A stretch of 64,000 nucleotides of DNA from Klebsiella oxytoca (GCF_009707385.1 NZ_CP046115.1:3038001-3102000), one strand, 5' to 3'; positions 28,191 to 37,139 are shown, counted from the first letter of the stretch. Numbers and translations are program-made. The notes: generated from the sequence alone by a model not told the origin.

Positions 28191-28376
28191 ATGGCAGAAC
28201 ATCGTGGTGGTTCCGGTAATTTCGCTGAAGACCGTGATAAAGCATCTGAAGCTGGACGTAAAGGCGGCCAGCACAGCGGCGGGAACTTTAAAAACGATCC
28301 GCAACGTGCATCTGAGGCCGGAAAAAAAGGCGGCCAAAATAGTCATGGCGGCGGACGTAAATCTGACAACTCCTGA
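28191..28376 (+). CDS. yciG: KGG/Con-10 stress protein YciG
   Basis: Encodes 61 aa, very hydrophilic and Gly-rich. It has two KGG repeats (KASEAGRKGGQHSGGNF and RASEAGKKGGQNSHGGG), typical of the Con-10/GsiB-like stress proteins. The ATG at 28191 is eight bases from AGAGG. In Salmonella and E. coli, yciGFE is sigma-S dependent and YciG affects motility. It is the first gene of the yciGFE cassette. Confidence 0.93.
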   Translation: MAEHRGGSGNFAEDRDKASEAGRKGGQHSGGNFKNDPQRASEAGKKGGQNSHGGGRKSDNS

Positions 28377-28467
28377 TTATTAATTGCTTTAATCTCGGGT
28401 CATTAAAAAATGAATATCCTGCGGGTCTGCGGGCTCGCAGTTATTTTCTTTTGTAAAGGTGTTTTAT

Positions 28468-28965
28468 ATGAATATGAAGAGCATAGAAGACGTTTTTATT
28501 CATCTGCTATCGGATACATATAGTGCGGAAAAACAATTAATCCGCGGACTGGCTAAGTTGGCCAGAGCGGCATCAAGCGAAAAGCTTAGCGCTGCGTTCA
28601 GGGCCCACCTGGAGGAGACCCACGGACAAATTGAGCGTATCGACCAAATTGTGGAGCAAGAGGAAAATATAAAAATTAAACGCATAAAATGCGTGGCCAT
28701 GGAGGGTCTTATTGAAGAAGCTAACGAGGTCATTGAGAGTACTGAGAAAAATGAAGTGCGTGATGTTGCGTTGATTGCCGCGGCGCAAAAAGTTGAACAT
28801 TATGAAATCGCCAGCTATGGCACGCTCGCCTCGCTCGCAGAACAGCTTGGATATAAAAAAGCGGTAAAAATTTTAGCGGCAACGTTAGAGGAAGAAAAAG
28901 CCACCGATCTTAAATTAACCGATCTGGCGTCAGGTAATATTAATCAAAACGCACAAAATAAATAG
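28468..28965 (+). CDS. yciF: ferritin-like stress protein YciF
   Basis: Encodes 165 aa (DUF892). It is a four-helix-bundle, rubrerythrin/ferritin-like protein; the helices carry Glu/His pairs such as HLEETHGQIERIDQIVE and KVEHYEIASYGTL consistent with a di-metal site. The ATG at 28468 follows AAAGGTG; an earlier in-frame start three codons up is less well placed. Its biochemical role is not established. Confidence 0.92.
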   Translation: MNMKSIEDVFIHLLSDTYSAEKQLIRGLAKLARAASSEKLSAAFRAHLEETHGQIERIDQIVEQEENIKIKRIKCVAMEGLIEEANEVIESTEKNEVRDVALIAAAQKVEHYEIASYGTLASLAEQLGYKKAVKILAATLEEEKATDLKLTDLASGNINQNAQNK

Positions 28966-28997
28966 CCAGAAAATAATCTAATATTGAGGAGCCCATA

Positions 28998-29504
28998 ATG
29001 ACTCATGTTGAACATTATCACGACTGGCTGCGCGATGCGCATGCTATGGAAAAGCAGGCAGAATCTATGCTGGAATCCATGGCGGGTCGAATTGATAACT
29101 ACCCTGACCTGCGCAGCAGAATTGAACAACATCTTAGTGAAACGAAACGCCAGATTACGGTACTGGAAGAAATACTCGACCGTAACCATATTTCCCGCTC
29201 GGTACTGAAGGATTCGATGAGCAAGATAGCCGCATTAGGTCAATCCATTGGCGGCATGTTTCCTTCTGATGAAATCGTTAAAGGGTCCATCAGCGGCTAT
29301 GTTTTCGAGCAATTTGAAATTGCCTGCTATACCTCTCTGCTGGCCGCCGCAAATCAAGCTGGCGACAGCGCCGCAATCCCCGCTATCGAATCGATTCTGG
29401 CAGAGGAACGAGCCATGGCCGACTGGCTGCTGAAGCATATCCCGCAAACCACGGAGCAGTTCCTCCTGCGCTCTGATACCGCGGGCGTTGAAGCAAAAAA
29501 ATGA
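28998..29504 (+). CDS. yciE: ferritin-like stress protein YciE
   Basis: Encodes 168 aa, a second DUF892 helical-bundle protein paralogous to YciF. Conserved segments are DWLRDAHAMEKQAESMLESM, IEQHLSETKRQI and YVFEQFEIACYTSLLAAA. A GAGGAG Shine-Dalgarno precedes the ATG. It is 32 bp after yciF. The role is unknown but probably linked to osmotic or stationary-phase stress. Confidence 0.93.
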   Translation: MTHVEHYHDWLRDAHAMEKQAESMLESMAGRIDNYPDLRSRIEQHLSETKRQITVLEEILDRNHISRSVLKDSMSKIAALGQSIGGMFPSDEIVKGSISGYVFEQFEIACYTSLLAAANQAGDSAAIPAIESILAEERAMADWLLKHIPQTTEQFLLRSDTAGVEAKK

Positions 29505-29597
29505 CAACTATATAAGCTCCAGACCGAACCCTGAGAGTTGCTGCAGCTGGCCCACGCAGGGTAATCTGAATTAGGGTTGTCTGCTGTTAAGGGGGGA

Positions 29598-30101
29598 TTA
29601 TCCACTCTTCCAGCCAGGCAGCTTCTCCAGGAGAAGCGCCAGCGAATAACGCACCGCTTTTTCGACCACATCCTGACACTCGCCGGAAAATAGCACCTTA
29701 TGCGCGCCGATTTCACCGCGAAAGTTCCATGCGAACCAGACGGTACCTAAGATGTCAAATTCATATCTGCCCGGCTATTTAATAAAGCGAATCTCTTCTG
29801 CTATGACCACCCGGGACGCTTTCCAGCACCTGTACCACCCCGCCATATCGCCGCTGATTATTTCGATCGGGTATTGCTCGTAAGGCGCAACAGGCGGCGG
29901 ATATTTTGGCGCGCCCGGCGGGTAATCAGATGTAAAGACCACGCTTCTATCGACAACACCTGAAAGATGGACGCCAGCGATTGGCCCACTTCGCCATTTT
30001 GAACCACAATTACTGTGCCAGATTTCCCTAACCCGGAAATGATTTATCGTGGAGCTTCTCAACTGGCGGAAGACCTCCGACAACAAAGGTGATAACAACA
30101 A
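29598..30101 (-). pseudogene. unidentified ORF interrupted by an in-frame TAG
   Basis: One frame reads from 30101 to a TAG at 29775-29777 (108 codons) and then stays open for 58 more codons to a TAA at 29598-29600. The downstream part (YEFDILGTVWFAWNFRGEIG to VEKAVRYSLALLLEKLPGW) looks like real protein with a balanced hydrophobic pattern, as does the end of the upstream part (YEQYPIEIISGDMAGWYRCW). I do not recognise the family. It may be one gene of about 166 residues broken by an amber codon, or two fragments with further damage upstream. It lies antisense between yciE and ydhS. Confidence 0.35.
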
Positions 30102-30117
30102 CGGCGGGTCAGTCTAA

Positions 30118-31728
30118 ATGAAGAAAATTGCCATTATCGGCGCAGGTCCAACCGGGATTTATACCCTGTTCTCACTACTTCAGCATGGAGAACCGCTGGA
30201 CGTGTCAATTTACGAGCAGGCCGCGGAAGCCGGCGTAGGGATGCCTTATAGCGACGAAGAAAATTCACGCATGATGCTGGCAAACATCGCCAGCATTGAA
30301 ATTCCTCCCCTTCTGTGTACCTATCTCGATTGGCTAAAAACCCAGAGCCCGGCGCATCTTGCGCGCTACGGGGTGGATTATGACGCTTTACACGATCGCC
30401 AGTTTTTGCCGCGCATTCTGCTGGGGGAATATTTTCGCGATCGTTTTCAGCAGCTGGTCGCCCGAGCTAAAGCCAAGGGCTTTCAGATACAGGTCAATGA
30501 GTCATGCCGGGTCACCGACCTGCAGGCCACCGAAGAAGGCGTCAGACTGTGGGTAGAAGATGAACCGATAGCGAAAGCCTTTAACCTCGCGGTCATCGCC
30601 ACCGGTCACGTCTGGCCTGATGAAGAGGAGTCTACCCGGACCTGGTTTCCCAGCCCGTGGTCAGGTCTGATGGAGGCCAGAATCCCACCCTGCCGGGTGG
30701 GTATTATGGGTACCTCGCTGAGCGGAATTGACGCCGCAATGGCGGTCGCCGTTCAGCACGGCCGTTTTATCGGCTCTGACGACGACGCGCTCGCCTTTGA
30801 GCTGGACGATGCCAGCAAGGCGCTAAAAATAGTGCTGATGTCGCGCTCCGGCATCCTTCCCGAAGCCGATTTTTACTGCCCTATTCCCTGGGAGCCGCTC
30901 AGCATCGTCACCGAAAGCGCGGTGGAAAAAGCCATCGTCGAAGGGAGCGACGGCCTCCTTGACCGGATATTCGATTTGGTGGCGCAAGAAATCGAGCTCG
31001 CCGACCCCAGATGGAGCGAAAACATTGCCCTTCGTAACCTTAATGCCGACAGCTTCAGCGAGGCGTGGTTTCGCAAACGCCAGCAGCACAACCCTTTCCA
31101 CTGGGCGCTGGCTAACCTTGAGGAAGTGGAGCGTAACAAACGCGCACAATATACGATTGCATGGCGCTACGTCATTCTGCGGCTACATGAAGCCGTGCAG
31201 GCAGCGGTTCCCCACTTTAACGACGTTGACCGGGAGCGTTTTAAAGGCGGCCTTGCCCGGGTATTTATCGATTGCTACGCCGCTATTCCCTCTGAGTCTA
31301 TTCGCCGGTTGCTGGCGCTGCGCGAAGCCGGGGTTATAAGCATTCTCGCTTTAGGCCATGATTATGAGATGGACGTTCAGGAGGCCAGAACGGTGATTCG
31401 CAATCAGGAGAATCAATATACGTTTGACGTGTTTATTGATGCCCGAGGGCAAAAACCGCTGAAAAATAAGGACCTGCCCTTCCCGCATCTCAAAGAGCAG
31501 CTGCTGGCGACAGGCGAAGACATTCCGGAGGTCGGGGATGACTATACGTTGCTGGAGCCTTCTGAAGTACGTGGACGCATCGCTTTTGCCGCGATCCCAT
31601 GGCTGATGCATGACCAGCCGTTTGTGCAGGGGATCACCGCCTGCGCGGAAATTGGCACCGCGATAGCCAGAGCGATAACCCAGCCGGCGAGCCGCTCCCG
31701 CAGACGTTTATCGCCGCTCGACCTCTAA
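30118..31728 (+). CDS. ydhS: FAD/NAD(P)-binding protein YdhS
   Basis: Encodes 536 aa, close to E. coli YdhS. The N-terminal Rossmann motif is IAIIGAGPTGIYTLFSLL; conserved regions are AGVGMPYSDEENSRMMLANIAS, ATGHVWPDEEE, GIMGTSLSGIDAAMAV (a second dinucleotide site) and FIDARGQKP. This is the NAD_binding_9 family of flavoproteins; the substrate is unknown. In E. coli ydhS follows the same tRNA-Val genes and ydhR; here yciGFE and a broken ORF replace ydhR, and ydhT-Y do not follow. Confidence 0.9.
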   Translation: MKKIAIIGAGPTGIYTLFSLLQHGEPLDVSIYEQAAEAGVGMPYSDEENSRMMLANIASIEIPPLLCTYLDWLKTQSPAHLARYGVDYDALHDRQFLPRILLGEYFRDRFQQLVARAKAKGFQIQVNESCRVTDLQATEEGVRLWVEDEPIAKAFNLAVIATGHVWPDEEESTRTWFPSPWSGLMEARIPPCRVGIMGTSLSGIDAAMAVAVQHGRFIGSDDDALAFELDDASKALKIVLMSRSGILPEADFYCPIPWEPLSIVTESAVEKAIVEGSDGLLDRIFDLVAQEIELADPRWSENIALRNLNADSFSEAWFRKRQQHNPFHWALANLEEVERNKRAQYTIAWRYVILRLHEAVQAAVPHFNDVDRERFKGGLARVFIDCYAAIPSESIRRLLALREAGVISILALGHDYEMDVQEARTVIRNQENQYTFDVFIDARGQKPLKNKDLPFPHLKEQLLATGEDIPEVGDDYTLLEPSEVRGRIAFAAIPWLMHDQPFVQGITACAEIGTAIARAITQPASRSRRRLSPLDL

Positions 31729-31733
31729 GCCTG

Positions 31734-31760
31734 CGCCGCCCTGACGGGCGGCGTTTCTAG
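31734..31760 (+). terminator. ydhS terminator
   Basis: CGCCGCCC (31734-31741), TGAC, GGGCGGCG (31746-31753), then TTTCTAG. It overlaps the 3' end of the following small gene on the other strand. Confidence 0.7.
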
Positions 31761-31906
31761 CGTTTTTGCGGCTGCGGGTGCCAGGGATCTTGTTTATGGT
31801 CTTCACTGTCGTCTCTTTTTCTCGGGACTTCGCCCTGCTCACGCGGGTCCTCTTTCGAGGGATGACGCCCACGTTTATCCGGGTCAGCGGGATTGTTTAC
31901 GGACAT
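31757..31906 (-). CDS. small hydrophilic protein, 49 aa, unknown
   Basis: It starts at an ATG preceded by a near-perfect Shine-Dalgarno AGGAGGAAACT and encodes 49 residues (MSVNNPADPDKRGRHP to DPWHPQPQKR). The product is almost wholly charged or polar, with Lys/Arg/Asp/Glu/Pro dominating and no hydrophobic core, so it is probably disordered, like some stress-induced small proteins. It starts 21 bp after the stop of the BOF-family gene on the same strand and may share its transcript. Too short for standard callers. I do not recognise the family. Confidence 0.7.
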   Translation of the reverse strand: MSVNNPADPDKRGRHPSKEDPREQGEVPRKRDDSEDHKQDPWHPQPQKR

Positions 31907-31927
31907 AGTTTCCTCCTCAGTCAGCGG

Positions 31928-32320
31928 TTATTTTTCTATTCTGTCCACCCGCACCACCGGCGGCGTCATTTTTTTGTCCAGACTACCGTTAATACCGATC
32001 ATCCGATCGGGCTTCACTTCCCGGCCATTAAATACCGCGGCGGGAATAATGACTGAAATGGTGCCGGTTTTATCGCGAAAGCGATAGCGATCTTCGCCGT
32101 GCTGTTCAATAAGATTACCGCGTAGTGAAATGGTTGCGCCGTCGTGCATTTCCTGAGCCTGGCGTACGGTCATGATGCGGGCATCTTCGGTCCCGCGATA
32201 GCCGTCATCAATCTTGTGCGGCGGAGGCGGTGCGGCATCTTTTTGAAAGCCCCCTTCATCCGCGGCATATACCCCGGGGACCATCAAGGAACAGAAAATA
32301 CAAAGCAGTAGCTTTTTCAT
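31928..32320 (-). CDS. periplasmic BOF-family (YgiW/YdeI) OB-fold protein
   Basis: Encodes 130 aa. The Sec signal peptide [19 protein letters not shown] is cut before ADEGGF. The mature part carries the bacterial OB-fold signature ([30 protein letters not shown] and INGSLDKK). Relatives YgiW and YdeI are periplasmic stress-tolerance proteins, induced by PhoPQ, peroxide or metals. GGAGG five bases before the ATG at 32318-32320 decides the start over a TTG two codons upstream. Confidence 0.85.
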   Translation of the reverse strand: MKKLLLCIFCSLMVPGVYAADEGGFQKDAAPPPPHKIDDGYRGTEDARIMTVRQAQEMHDGATISLRGNLIEQHGEDRYRFRDKTGTISVIIPAAVFNGREVKPDRMIGINGSLDKKMTPPVVRVDRIEK

Positions 32321-32741
32321 CAACACCTCCGGAAAATTCTTCTGTGGTTATAATAAGTCTGGTTGCGGATGCTTACTTTCACAAGCGCGATCGTTTACGA
32401 ATTCTCCGAGAAATTATTTCCGCTGCCGCTAAGTAAAAGCATAAATACTCCCGCTGCGCAGAGTTAACACGCTCCGGAATATACCCGTTCGATAGCGATA
32501 GAATAGTCCTGAAGTACGCGGAGCTTACTCACCTATGTATTGCAAAAAAGACTCCCGGAAAGCAGTTAATTATCGGGAAAATGGCAGTTAAATATTGGCA
32601 ATTAAAAACTTAAATCCGTTCACCCATTCGTCAGTAACCCGGAGAAGCTGCCTCACCAACTAATCTTATGCTTTTAACGGGACGCGGCCAGGCCTGGTGC
32701 TCCGACGACAGCGTGCTTTAAACCACATGATGCGGTACGCC
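32321..32741. other. intergenic stretch without recognised genes (421 bp)
   Basis: Upstream of the BOF-family gene and downstream of the MBL hydrolase. I see no conserved ORF, RNA or strong hairpin. Confidence 0.4.
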
Positions 32742-33548
32742 TTAGCGGCCCGCCGTCGTCTTCAGACAGGAAAGATATTTCTGCGCCGAACTCATCACTA
32801 TCTGCCGGGCATTTTCGGTAATATTCAGCCCCTCGAAAGCGCCGTACAGCTTCTCAAAACGGACGTCCTCCAGGCGGTCAACGATTTTCTCCACGCTGGC
32901 GGCAGCCAACGGCAGCATATTCGGATAGCTCCACATAAACGAGACGGCGTTCGCGCCAGGAGTCACCTGGATGATATCGCCCGCCAGAATAATGCCTTCA
33001 TCTTTTGCCCAGTGCAGCACGGTTCCCCCGGCAAAGTGTCCGCCAAGCCTCAGCAGCCGCACCTCTGGCAGGATCTCCAGCTCATCCCCTTCCCACAGCG
33101 TAATCGCCGGACTGTCGCGCATAATCCATTCGCGATCGCTGGCGTGGAGATAAACTGGCGCATTGAAGGCTTCCGCCCAATCCTGCATGGTCGAGTAGTA
33201 ATGTGGATGGGAGATAGCAATCGCCTTTATCCCACCCAGCGCGGTTATCAGCGTTTTTGTGGCCGCATCAAGATTAGCGATGCAGTCCCATAAAATGTTG
33301 CCCTGCGGAGTGAGCAGCAGAAATGCACGCTGATCGATGGCAAATTTCGGTACCGTTTTGATACTTAATAGCTGGCGGTCATGCTGCTGCCATTTATTCA
33401 CATGGGTGCGAACCAGAGCCTCTAATTCCATCCATATCTGGCCGCTGACCGGCACGTACTGGCGTTCATCCTGACAAATCTTACACTCTCCAGCGGTTTT
33501 ATTATCGTCAGCATATGAAGTACCGCAGGTTGCGCACAGCTTAATCAT
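32742..33548 (-). CDS. MBL-fold hydrolase with N-terminal zinc ribbon
   Basis: Encodes 268 aa. Residues 1-30 hold two CxxC pairs (CATC and CKIC) forming a small zinc ribbon. The remainder is a metallo-beta-lactamase fold: AISHPHYYSTMQDW stands where HxHxDH is expected but is degenerate, followed by GGHFAGGTVLHW, AGDIIQV and a distal segment near 235. The degenerate first motif (HPHYY) suggests altered metal binding or a non-hydrolytic role. AGGAG five bases before the ATG at 33546-33548 selects the start. The substrate is unknown. Confidence 0.8.
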   Translation of the reverse strand: MIKLCATCGTSYADDNKTAGECKICQDERQYVPVSGQIWMELEALVRTHVNKWQQHDRQLLSIKTVPKFAIDQRAFLLLTPQGNILWDCIANLDAATKTLITALGGIKAIAISHPHYYSTMQDWAEAFNAPVYLHASDREWIMRDSPAITLWEGDELEILPEVRLLRLGGHFAGGTVLHWAKDEGIILAGDIIQVTPGANAVSFMWSYPNMLPLAAASVEKIVDRLEDVRFEKLYGAFEGLNITENARQIVMSSAQKYLSCLKTTAGR

Positions 33549-33654
33549 CACTTCTCCTTCAGAAATCGATTATGCGGGAGTCATGAGTATGGCAGATAAG
33601 AGATGTATGGCAGAAAGGAGGAAATTCGCAGGGCTTCCGTGCCCTGAAAGAGGG

Positions 33655-34290
33655 TTATTCGAAATAGACGTCCGGGTTTTCCGACAGCGACACGAAGGTT
33701 TTGCTGTTTTTATCCAGCGCGCGAATATCACCGCTTTCAATATCGTAGAACCAGCCGTGCAGACGCAACGTGCTATCGCGCAGGCCAACCGCCACCGACG
33801 GGTGGGTTTTGATATTATTGAGCTGGGCGATGACGTTCTCCTGCACCATGCCGTTTACTTTGTCGGTCTCGTTGGCCCAGGTTTTCTTCTCAACGACAGC
33901 CTTCGCCGCATCAGCGTAGCGCAGCCAGTGGGAAACGGCAGGCATCGGATCCAGACACTGGCAGGTAGCAATCGCTTTCATCGCGCCGCAGTTTGAGTGG
34001 CCGCAAATCACGATATCGCTCACGCCGAGGGCGACAACGGCGTACTCAATGGTTGCGGAAACCCCGCCCGGCTCTGGGCCAAAAGAGGGCACGATATTCC
34101 CGGCGTTACGAATAACAAACAGCTGTCCCGGCTCCTGCTGGGTCACCAGTTCCGGCACCAGGCGGCTATCTGAACAAGAGATAAACAGCGCTTTGGGGTT
34201 CTGGCTGGATGCGAGGCTGCGGAAGAGCTCTTTACGTTGCGGGAAGATCTCTTTCTGGAAGTTGAGGAAACCCTCAATGATATGTTGCAT
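33655..34290 (-). CDS. cynT: beta-class carbonic anhydrase, CynT-type
   Basis: Encodes 211 aa. It interconverts CO2 and bicarbonate. Zinc ligands Cys39 (ISCSDSRLV, with the Asp41-Arg43 dyad), His98 and Cys101 ([10 protein letters not shown]) are present. The sequence is closer to E. coli CynT (for example [21 protein letters not shown] and [14 protein letters not shown]) than to Can. It is not next to cynS or cynX here, so it is a stand-alone CynT-type enzyme and the symbol is by similarity only. Confidence 0.88.
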   Translation of the reverse strand: MQHIIEGFLNFQKEIFPQRKELFRSLASSQNPKALFISCSDSRLVPELVTQQEPGQLFVIRNAGNIVPSFGPEPGGVSATIEYAVVALGVSDIVICGHSNCGAMKAIATCQCLDPMPAVSHWLRYADAAKAVVEKKTWANETDKVNGMVQENVIAQLNNIKTHPSVAVGLRDSTLRLHGWFYDIESGDIRALDKNSKTFVSLSENPDVYFE

Positions 34291-34514
34291 AGCAGTGTCT
34301 CTTTTCTCTGTTTTAATGACGATATGACAAAGATCACATTTAGCCAGTTTATCACCGACGCGCGAAATGGGAATCGTTATTCGAATATCAGCTTAACCAT
34401 CGCCCCACAAAGCCAGGTGACAGAGCGTTCAATATTGTTTATTTTTTGCTTGAGAAAACCATCATGAGCGGGAGCCAGAGACGACTTAGCGCTCAACATC
34501 AACCAGGAGCGTTT

Positions 34515-35144
34515 ATGTACTTATCCAGCCTGATGGCTATTGCCGCAGTACTCATTATGGGCGTTATCAGTCCCGGCCCGAGCTTTATTTACGTCGCCCG
34601 CAATGCCGTCGCGCGCTCAAGGCTCCATGGCCTGGTCACCGCTCTGGGAACCGGTATGGGGGCCGCCATTTTTTCAATCATGGCGATGATGGGGTTGCAA
34701 AAAATCCTGACGGCGGTGCCGGAGATGTTTATCGGCCTGAAGGTCGCAGGCGGCCTGTATCTGTTATGGCTGGGCTATAAAATTTATCGCGGCGCGGCGC
34801 AGCCGATGGATTTTGCCGCAGGCGGCATGGCGGCGGAACATTCGCTATTCAAAACGTTCCGCGATGGCCTCTATACCCAGCTCAGCAACCCCAAAACGGC
34901 GCTGGTGTTCGCCTCAATTTTTACCGCTCTGCTGCCGGAACGCATTCCGCTGTCCTTCTACTATATCGTGCCGCTGATGAGCTTTCTGATTGATGTCAGC
35001 TGGTATTCGCTGGTGGCCCTGGTGCTCTCTTCCGCCAGACCGCGTAGCGTTTATCTGCGCATGAAGCATAAGATTGATATCGTCACCGCCACGGTGCTTG
35101 GCGCGCTCGGCCTGCGCCTGATTTTCACATCGTGGTCAAAGTAA
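34515..35144 (+). CDS. LysE/RhtB-family amino-acid exporter
   Basis: Encodes 209 aa from the ATG at 34515 with AGGAG five bases before it; the frame is open further upstream but without Shine-Dalgarno. There are about six hydrophobic helices; the family signature GVISPGPSFIYVARNAVARSRLHGLVTALG is near the N-terminus. It exports amino acids or related metabolites from the cytoplasm; the substrate cannot be told from sequence. Convergent with the DeoR gene. Confidence 0.88.
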   Translation: MYLSSLMAIAAVLIMGVISPGPSFIYVARNAVARSRLHGLVTALGTGMGAAIFSIMAMMGLQKILTAVPEMFIGLKVAGGLYLLWLGYKIYRGAAQPMDFAAGGMAAEHSLFKTFRDGLYTQLSNPKTALVFASIFTALLPERIPLSFYYIVPLMSFLIDVSWYSLVALVLSSARPRSVYLRMKHKIDIVTATVLGALGLRLIFTSWSK

Positions 35145-35166
35145 GCCCACGGCTCTGATTTCCCCG

Positions 35167-35937
35167 CTAAACGGTATAAATACGAATATCGTGTTCGCTA
35201 AAAGCGTCGCGATATTCCCGACTGATGTTCTCCTCAACCACCAGCACATCAATGGCGCTGCTGTCGACCACCACGAAGCGCGCCACCGCCGGGATCTTAT
35301 CGGAAGTCAGACCAACAATAATCTCGCTGCACTGTTTTATCACCGCTTTTTTAAATTCGCAGTCGGGATAGTCGAACCCCGTCAGCCCGGATTCCGGCGC
35401 CATCGCACAGCCGCCGATAAAGCCCTGATCGAAGAGCATGCCCTGAATCTGCGCGACGGCCGAGGCTCCCACGCAGCCGCCGCTGCCACGCTGGATCTGG
35501 CCGCCAAGCATCACCACGTCATAGAGCGGCTTTTTTAACAATACCGCGGCAATCTCGGGGGAATTGGTTACCACCGTTAACGCCAGCTCGGTTGGCAGCG
35601 CCTCCGCCATCGCCAGGTTGGTGGTACCGGTGTCGATAAAAATGCAGCCGCCGGGCTTCACCAGCTTTGCGCATTTCTGCGCGATTCTGCTTTTTGTCGC
35701 CGTATTCTTCTCTTTCCGCGCGCTGTAGTCACCCGCCTCAGGCAGGGTCATCACCGCGCCACCGTAGACCTTTTTGCAGTAGCCTTCGCGGCTAAGCTCA
35801 TGTAAATCACGACGAATCGTATGCTCAGAGACGTTCAGACGGCTGGCCAGTTCTGCGCAAACCACTCTGCCGTTCTCCTGCAAGATCTGGCAAATAAGCG
35901 CTTGTCGTTGTTTGGGGAAAGCTGCATAATCGAGCAC
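35167..35937 (-). CDS. DeoR/GlpR-family transcriptional regulator
   Basis: Encodes 256 aa from a GTG start (AGGAG six bases away). The N-terminal helix-turn-helix is CAELASRLNVSEHTIRRDLHELSREG; the C-terminal sugar-phosphate-sensing domain has the DTGTTNLAMAEAL and GGQIQRGSGGCVG segments. It probably represses a carbohydrate-related target in the absence of a phosphorylated sugar. It is divergent from the VOC-protein gene, its likely target. Confidence 0.88.
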   Translation of the reverse strand: MLDYAAFPKQRQALICQILQENGRVVCAELASRLNVSEHTIRRDLHELSREGYCKKVYGGAVMTLPEAGDYSARKEKNTATKSRIAQKCAKLVKPGGCIFIDTGTTNLAMAEALPTELALTVVTNSPEIAAVLLKKPLYDVVMLGGQIQRGSGGCVGASAVAQIQGMLFDQGFIGGCAMAPESGLTGFDYPDCEFKKAVIKQCSEIIVGLTSDKIPAVARFVVVDSSAIDVLVVEENISREYRDAFSEHDIRIYTV

Positions 35938-36036
35938 AAATAACTCCTGATGAAATCTTCAACGAGCAACAAAGTGCATAATCGTGCATTATTACCCTGA
36001 CTGTCAACATACCCTATGAATATGAAGAGGTTTACT

Positions 36037-36420
36037 ATGAAAATTGGTCACATCGCCCTGTGGACCCGCCAGCTTGACCTGCAGGCCCGTTTTTGGGTTT
36101 CGTTTTTCGACGGCGAAATTAATGAAAAGTACTGCAGCAAAAACAACCCCGGCTTTGAGTCCTTTTTTGTCAAAATTGGCGAGGACATTTCCATTGAGCT
36201 GATGACCAAACCGGGACTTGTCGACCAGACGGTGGATAATAACCATACTGGCTGGGTTCATCTGGCGATCGCGGTTGGTGGCGCTGAAAACGTGGATATG
36301 CTGGCGAAACGCGCCGCTGCGCAGGGGATTCTGGTTTCTCCGCCGCGAACCAGCGGAGACGGCTACTATGAGGCGGTGATTAAAGACCCGGATGGCAACC
36401 TGGTTGAAATCATCGCATAG
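36037..36420 (+). CDS. VOC-superfamily (glyoxalase/bleomycin-resistance-like) protein
   Basis: Encodes 127 aa from the ATG at 36037, chosen because AGAGG (36026-36030) is six bases away; two earlier in-frame ATGs lack one. The VOC fold is evident: KIGHIALWTRQLDLQARFWV and the C-terminal YYEAVIKDPDGNLVEII. Putative metal ligands are His4 (KIGH) and Glu in NLVEI. It may be a lyase, dioxygenase or drug-binding protein. Followed after 30 bp by the CAT-like gene. Confidence 0.85.
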   Translation: MKIGHIALWTRQLDLQARFWVSFFDGEINEKYCSKNNPGFESFFVKIGEDISIELMTKPGLVDQTVDNNHTGWVHLAIAVGGAENVDMLAKRAAAQGILVSPPRTSGDGYYEAVIKDPDGNLVEIIA

Positions 36421-36450
36421 TTAAAGAAATTCTGTAGACAGGAGACACCG

Positions 36451-37089
36451 GTGGCCAACTATCGCGTAATCGATAAACAAAACTGGCCGCGAAAAGATCA
36501 TTTTGATTTCTATCGCGGTTTTGCCAACCCCAGCTTTAATCTTTGCGTTCCCATAGAAGCGCAGCGGCTATACGAATGTGCGAAGGACCGCGATGTCTCT
36601 TTTTTCCAGCTGGCGCTCTATGCGCTGGTTCGCGCGGCTAACGGCGTGCCGCAGCTTAAACAGCGGCTGCTGGATGACGATATTATCGAATATGACCAGC
36701 TGGCGGTGATGACGCCGGTGATGACCGGGCAGGAAGGTTTTCGCCAGGTCTGGTGCGACAATGCCGCCGATTTTGCCGCCTTTAGCCGTGCCGCTACGCC
36801 AAATATTGAAGCGGCAAAACGCACCGCGCCGGCGCCGCTGATCGTCGACGGCGAAAATTTTATCTGCGCCAGCTGCCTGCCGTGGCTGCACTTCAGCGCG
36901 ATCACCCACGCCGAATATTTCGTCGGCGCAGCGGTACCTGCGCTCACCTGGGGCAAGCTTAAAAACGGTATTGTCCCGGTTGCCGGGAAATTTAATCATG
37001 CCTTTGTCGATGGCCTGCACGCCAGCCGCTTTTTCGCCCTCGTCGAAGAGGCTTTTGCCGAGCCCGATACCCTCTGGCATTCGCGCTAG
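36451..37089 (+). CDS. chloramphenicol-acetyltransferase-like acyltransferase
   Basis: Encodes 212 aa from a GTG start with AGGAG upstream. The CAT fold is recognisable: WPRKDHFDFYRGFANPSFNLC at the N-terminus and NHAFVDGLHASRFFALVEEAF near the C-terminus, where the His of HAFVDG is in the position of the catalytic base in type A CATs (HHxxxDG). The first His of the usual HH pair is Asn. The substrate need not be chloramphenicol. It is preceded by the VOC gene in an apparent two-gene operon. Confidence 0.82.
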   Translation: MANYRVIDKQNWPRKDHFDFYRGFANPSFNLCVPIEAQRLYECAKDRDVSFFQLALYALVRAANGVPQLKQRLLDDDIIEYDQLAVMTPVMTGQEGFRQVWCDNAADFAAFSRAATPNIEAAKRTAPAPLIVDGENFICASCLPWLHFSAITHAEYFVGAAVPALTWGKLKNGIVPVAGKFNHAFVDGLHASRFFALVEEAFAEPDTLWHSR

Positions 37090-37139
37090 ACAAACCGCTT
37101 ACGCCAGCACGGCATCACTTCCTCTTTCATCCACATCCT

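Noticed and set aside
32697..33293. 198-codon plus-strand frame opposite the MBL-fold gene
   Set aside because: It is antisense to a gene with a clear fold and Shine-Dalgarno; no domain in the plus-strand translation.
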